Shown piece by piece: positions 14,806-17,573 of a stretch of 17,573 nt of DNA. The DNA lies in contig DHKE01000071.1 in assembly GCA_002404675.1 (NCBI GenBank), positions 53,116 to 70,688 of the forward strand. Direction: 5' to 3'. Positions within the stretch are counted from its first letter, which is position 1, and each line of letters opens with the position of its first letter. The notes under the pieces are model-generated. The model saw nothing but the letters and a program-made list of their open reading frames with translations. It ran no database searches and had not been told where the DNA came from. The DNA comes from Porphyromonadaceae bacterium UBA4702. Lineage in GTDB: Bacteria; Bacteroidota; Bacteroidia; Bacteroidales; Muribaculaceae. The translations under genes were made by a program, and so were the position numbers.

Positions 14806-14837
14806 TTTGCGGCTTCCGGAAAAAATGACTAACTTTG
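14806..14837 (+). promoter_or_regulatory. rpsP promoter, Bacteroidetes consensus
   Basis: TTTG (14806-14809), a 20-nt spacer and TAACTTTG (14830-14837) match the Bacteroidetes housekeeping promoter, TTTG then TAnnTTTG about 19-21 nt on. Transcription would start near 14842-14845, leaving a leader of about 65-70 nt before rpsP. The leader holds a weak AGCGG/CCGCT pairing but no known riboswitch. Confidence 0.75.
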
Positions 14838-14910
14838 CGGTCGCAAAGCGGTTAGGGGTTTCTGCCGCTGCGCAACTCATTAATAACCAATCAGAAACCG
14901 GTAAAGTTAT

Positions 14911-15477
14911 ATGGCAACTAAAATAAGATTGCAGCGCCATGGCCGTAAGGGCTATGCGTACTACCCAATCGTTATCGCCGATAGCAGGGCACCACGTGAT
15001 GGTAAATTTATTGAAAGGATAGGTTCTTATAATCCGAACACTAATCCTGCTACAATAAGTTTGGACTTCGACCGTGCTCTGTATTGGGTAGAAGTAGGTG
15101 CAATTCCTACTGACACAGTTCGCAATATCCTCTCACGCGAGGGTGTGATGATGATGAAACACCTCCGTGGCGGCGTCAAGAAAGGCGCGTTCAACGAAGA
15201 GGAGGCACAGCGCCGCTTTGACGCATGGAAGGCTGACCGCAACAAGGCTGCCGCTTCCGTACAGGCAAAGGCTGAGGCTGCTGTAGCCGAGGAGAAGAAG
15301 TCTCGCCTTGAGGCTGAAGTAGCCAAGAACAAGGCTAAGGCTGAAGAGGTGGCCAAGAAGAAAGCGGAGAAACTCGCCGCTGAAGAGGCTGCCGCCAAGG
15401 AAGCTGCCGAAGCTGCTGCTGCCGCTGCTCAGGAAGGCGCGGAGAACACTGAGGCCGAGGCTGCTCCCGCAGAGTAA
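14911..15477 (+). CDS. rpsP: 30S ribosomal protein S16
   Basis: The 188-residue protein opens [20 protein letters not shown], with [23 protein letters not shown], the S16 signature, within residues 1-45; the S16 core runs to about residue 85. S16 binds 16S rRNA early in assembly of the small subunit. Residues about 110-188 are an Ala/Glu/Lys-rich helical extension, common in Bacteroidetes S16 proteins and absent from the E. coli one, which is about 82 residues. Codon choice and G+C are lower than in the phage genes before it, marking the return to host chromosome. It has its own promoter (14806-14837) and a terminator (15531-15568), so it is probably transcribed alone. Confidence 0.97.
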   Translation: MATKIRLQRHGRKGYAYYPIVIADSRAPRDGKFIERIGSYNPNTNPATISLDFDRALYWVEVGAIPTDTVRNILSREGVMMMKHLRGGVKKGAFNEEEAQRRFDAWKADRNKAAASVQAKAEAAVAEEKKSRLEAEVAKNKAKAEEVAKKKAEKLAAEEAAAKEAAEAAAAAAQEGAENTEAEAAPAE

Positions 15478-15530
15478 TCTGACAACTATGCCGACTGGCG
15501 CGTATCATCACGCCTGACGGTCATGACATT

Positions 15531-15568
15531 GGCATCGATGCCTCCATGCGAGGTCGTCGATGCCTTTT
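15531..15568 (+). terminator. Terminator after rpsP
   Basis: GGCATCGA (15531-15538) pairs with TCGATGCC (15557-15564), and CCTC (15541-15544) pairs with GAGG (15550-15553) around CATGC, with small internal bulges (TG and TCG). TTTT follows at 15565-15568. It begins 54 nt after the rpsP stop. The T-run is short, so termination may be partial, but the stem is strong. Confidence 0.7.
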
Positions 15569-15610
15569 CACTATACCATACGCCGTTAACCGTTTGACAC
15601 CCCTCACATT

Positions 15611-16165
15611 ATGTCTGACACCAACAATACAGCAGCCGAGTTCGGATGCGTGAAAAACATTTGCCGTACACTGTTCGAGAAGAAGATGAATGACTACGGC
15701 ACTTCATGGCGCGTAATGCGTCCGTCCAGCATCACCGACCAAATCATGATAAAGGCGCGGCGGATACGCTCGCTCGAGGAGAAAGGGGGCTGCGGACTTG
15801 TGGCTGAAGGCGTCGAGCCGGAATACATCGGCATAATCAACTATTGCATCATCGCACTGGTACAGGTGTCGGAGGGGTGCGGCGACGAGCTGCCGCCCGC
15901 CCGCGTGATGCAGCTGTACGACAAATGGTTTGACAGCGCGACCTCGCTCATGACCGCCAAGAACCATGACTATGACGAGGCGTGGCGCGACATGCTCGTC
16001 ACCTCATTTACCGACATCATCCTCCAGAAGCTCATGCGCACTCGCAGCATCGAGCTGCACGGCGGCAAGACAGAAGTCTCGGAGGGTGTCGAGGCGAACT
16101 ATATGGACATGATAAACTACGCGATATTCGCGCTCATCAAGCTTGGCGTATGTCAGAGGAAATGA
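15611..16165 (+). CDS. DUF1599 (Nmad1-like) two-domain protein
   Basis: The 184-residue protein is made of two similar halves, about residues 24-88 and 112-178. Each has a (K/N)-x-D-Y-x-x-(S/A)-W-R start (MNDYGTSWRVM and NHDYDEAWRDM), a middle (K-x-x-R-(I/T)-R-S-(L/I)-E) and an end (EGVEPEYIGIINY and EGVEANYMDMINY). This is the DUF1599 family, linked by others to nucleotide-modification domains; its reaction is not known to me. The gene is usual next to the DoxX-like gene that follows in Bacteroidales, a conserved chromosomal block, which supports host rather than phage origin. Its end overlaps the next gene by 16 nt, implying translational coupling. Confidence 0.88.
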   Translation: MSDTNNTAAEFGCVKNICRTLFEKKMNDYGTSWRVMRPSSITDQIMIKARRIRSLEEKGGCGLVAEGVEPEYIGIINYCIIALVQVSEGCGDELPPARVMQLYDKWFDSATSLMTAKNHDYDEAWRDMLVTSFTDIILQKLMRTRSIELHGGKTEVSEGVEANYMDMINYAIFALIKLGVCQRK

Positions 16166-17526
16166 CTTTTGCAGAGGCCGGGGAAATCCGGTCTCCAGGG
16201 CTGAAATGGTGGCAGACGGCATTGACATGGCTGCTGCGCATCGCCGTCGGCGGCACGTTCATTTTCTCGGGCATCGTCAAGGCCATCGACCCGTGGGGGA
16301 CGCTGTACAAGCTGCAGGACTATGCGGCGGCTATCGACCTGTTTGCTGCTGGGCAGTCGCTGCTGCTCACATTCGCGTTCATACTGTTCATACTCGAGTT
16401 CATGACCGGCGTGTTCCTTGTCACCGGCAGCTTCCGCCGCTTCTCCCCTGTCATGGTGATGCTCTTCATGGCGGTGATGCTCCCGCTCACGCTCTGGATT
16501 GCCATAGCTGACCCGGTGGCGGACTGCGGCTGCTTCGGCGATGCATGGGTCATTTCCAACTGGGCTACATTCTGGAAAAATGTCGTTATAACCCTTGCTG
16601 CCGTATGGCTGCTGATATATAACCGGCGCGTGCATTGGGTCATTACCCCTGCACTGCAATGGGTGTCGTTTGTCGCCACCGGCATATACGCGATGATAAT
16701 CGGGTTGACAGGCTATACCGTGCAGCCGCTCATCGACTTTCGCGACTACAAAGTCGGCGAGCCGCTCGTCACTGCCGACGCGGAGAGCGAGACCGAGCAT
16801 TTCGTGTTCATCTATGAGAAAGACGGCGAGCAGAAGGAATTTTCAGAGACAGACTCGCTTCCCGACGAGAGCGACGGCTGGCAATTCGTGGAACGCCGCC
16901 AGCTGCCAGCTAAGACCAGCAAAGCCGCCGGCCCGCAACGCGACCTGCGCATCTGGTCTATGGACGGCGAGGAGGATGTAACCGAAGAGGTGATGCCGCG
17001 CAAGGGGGAAAACCTGTTTGTGCTGATGATGCCAACGCTCGAAAATGTGAGCATAGCCTCGACGTGGAAAATCAACTCCCTCAAGCAATGGGCAGACGAA
17101 CACGCCACAGACTTCTATGCCGTTGTGGCAGCATCGGGAAAGGAGATTGAGGAGTGGCAAGACCTGTCAATGGCAGACTACCCTATCTATTCTGCCGAGG
17201 ACACGTCGATCAAGGAGGCTGTGCGCGGAAACCCGGCGGTCATCTATCTGACTGACGGCAAGATAGCATGGAAAAGCACTCTCGGCGCATTGCGCGGCGA
17301 TGACTTCATGGATGCAGAGGAAGCTCCCGACGCGATGTCGATGTACCGCGACTGCATACCCATGGCAAAGCGTGTGACGGCGGTTTACATACTCGTGCTC
17401 GCGGTGCTTACAGCGCTGTCATTCATGCCCAAGGCGTTCTCGCCAGCGTTCCGGGGCATACGCCGCCTGTTCCGCCGACGCAAATCAGAGTCGCCAGAGC
17501 AGGAACACGACCATCACACCTCGTGA
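16150..17526 (+). CDS. DoxX/MauE-type membrane protein with thioredoxin-like domain (BT_3928 family)
   Basis: The 458-residue protein starts at ATG 16150, overlapping the DUF1599 gene; the longer in-frame start at 15982 is rejected because it lies inside that gene. Membrane helices are visible at about 24-45, 69-93, 99-121, 141-158 and 165-189, with DCGCFGD at 125-131, the conserved Cys motif of MauE-type proteins, after helix 3. Residues about 200-400 are soluble and thioredoxin-like (ENLFVLMMPTLENV, later GNPAVIYLTDGKIAW) but lack a CxxC pair. A last helix lies near 405-426, followed by basic RRLFRRRK. It probably takes part in redox handling in the cell envelope, by family resemblance. In Bacteroidales tpiA usually follows; the window ends before it. 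Confidence 0.88.
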   Translation: MSEEMTFAEAGEIRSPGLKWWQTALTWLLRIAVGGTFIFSGIVKAIDPWGTLYKLQDYAAAIDLFAAGQSLLLTFAFILFILEFMTGVFLVTGSFRRFSPVMVMLFMAVMLPLTLWIAIADPVADCGCFGDAWVISNWATFWKNVVITLAAVWLLIYNRRVHWVITPALQWVSFVATGIYAMIIGLTGYTVQPLIDFRDYKVGEPLVTADAESETEHFVFIYEKDGEQKEFSETDSLPDESDGWQFVERRQLPAKTSKAAGPQRDLRIWSMDGEEDVTEEVMPRKGENLFVLMMPTLENVSIASTWKINSLKQWADEHATDFYAVVAASGKEIEEWQDLSMADYPIYSAEDTSIKEAVRGNPAVIYLTDGKIAWKSTLGALRGDDFMDAEEAPDAMSMYRDCIPMAKRVTAVYILVLAVLTALSFMPKAFSPAFRGIRRLFRRRKSESPEQEHDHHTS

Positions 17527-17539
17527 GATTGTGCAGCCC

Positions 17540-17560
17540 TGTAGGGACACGGCGTGCCGA
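17540..17560. repeat. Possible partial REP-like palindrome
   Basis: TGTAGGGACACGGCGTGCCG begins 14 nt after the last gene and contains the palindrome CGGC-GT-GCCG. Repeats starting TGTAGGGACACGG and continuing as an inverted copy are, from memory, frequent between genes in some Bacteroidales. Here the second arm is not seen, and the window ends 13 nt later. Weak call. Confidence 0.25.
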
Positions 17561-17573
17561 AAGCACTGAAAAA

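Overview
The window is the tail, tip and lysis end of a siphovirus-type prophage, followed by host chromosome of a member of the Bacteroidales. Three things support the host assignment. A 30S protein S16 gene with the long Ala/Glu/Lys-rich tail typical of this phylum is followed by a two-domain DUF1599 gene and a DoxX/MauE-type (BT_3928-like) membrane protein. Promoters have the Bacteroidetes form (TTTG ... TAnnTTTG). Gene leaders are A/C-rich and lack Shine-Dalgarno sequences. The genus cannot be fixed from this sequence. The phage part is clearly richer in G+C than rpsP.

Phage part, all on the + strand. Positions 2-322 hold the end of an HK97 gp10-like gene, 329-745 a tail-terminator candidate and 793-1260 the tail tube protein. 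Positions 1389-1928 and 1793-2125 are the two frames of the tail assembly chaperone, joined by a -1 ribosomal frameshift (slippery TTTTTTC at 1841-1847, 9-bp stem 6 nt further on). The tape measure protein is at 2137-6711, a small unknown protein at 6739-7230, a Dit-like protein with a duplicated domain at 7227-8189, and a 1548-residue tail-tip/receptor-binding protein with collagen-like linkers and a duplicated module at 8186-12832. The lysis end holds a membrane/coiled-coil protein (12843-13337), a GH108 endolysin (13360-13869) and a lipoprotein with a C-terminal membrane helix that looks like a u-spanin (14082-14522). No sheath or contractile baseplate gene is seen, so the tail is probably long and non-contractile.

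The most unusual feature is at 1289-1360, between the tail tube and chaperone genes. It is a 72-nt element that folds on paper into a complete tRNA cloverleaf with a perfect T arm. Its anticodon arm, however, closes into a 7-bp stem with a GGAA tetraloop, and the D-loop/core positions are not those of a working tRNA. One possibility is an RNase P processing site separating two genes needed in very different amounts; a decayed tRNA is the main alternative.

The intergenic stretches also carry signal. Positions 13870-14081 hold a hairpin and five copies of a decamer TTTACYCGAA, the last at the -33 position of a candidate promoter for the spanin gene. Positions 14523-14910 hold a candidate small RNA (promoter-like box, then a terminator at 14612-14635) and the strong rpsP promoter. 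The phage/host border lies somewhere in 14523-14806.

Host part: rpsP (14911-15477) ends in a bulged terminator hairpin. It is followed by the DUF1599 gene (15611-16165), which overlaps the DoxX-like gene (16150-17526) by 16 nt.
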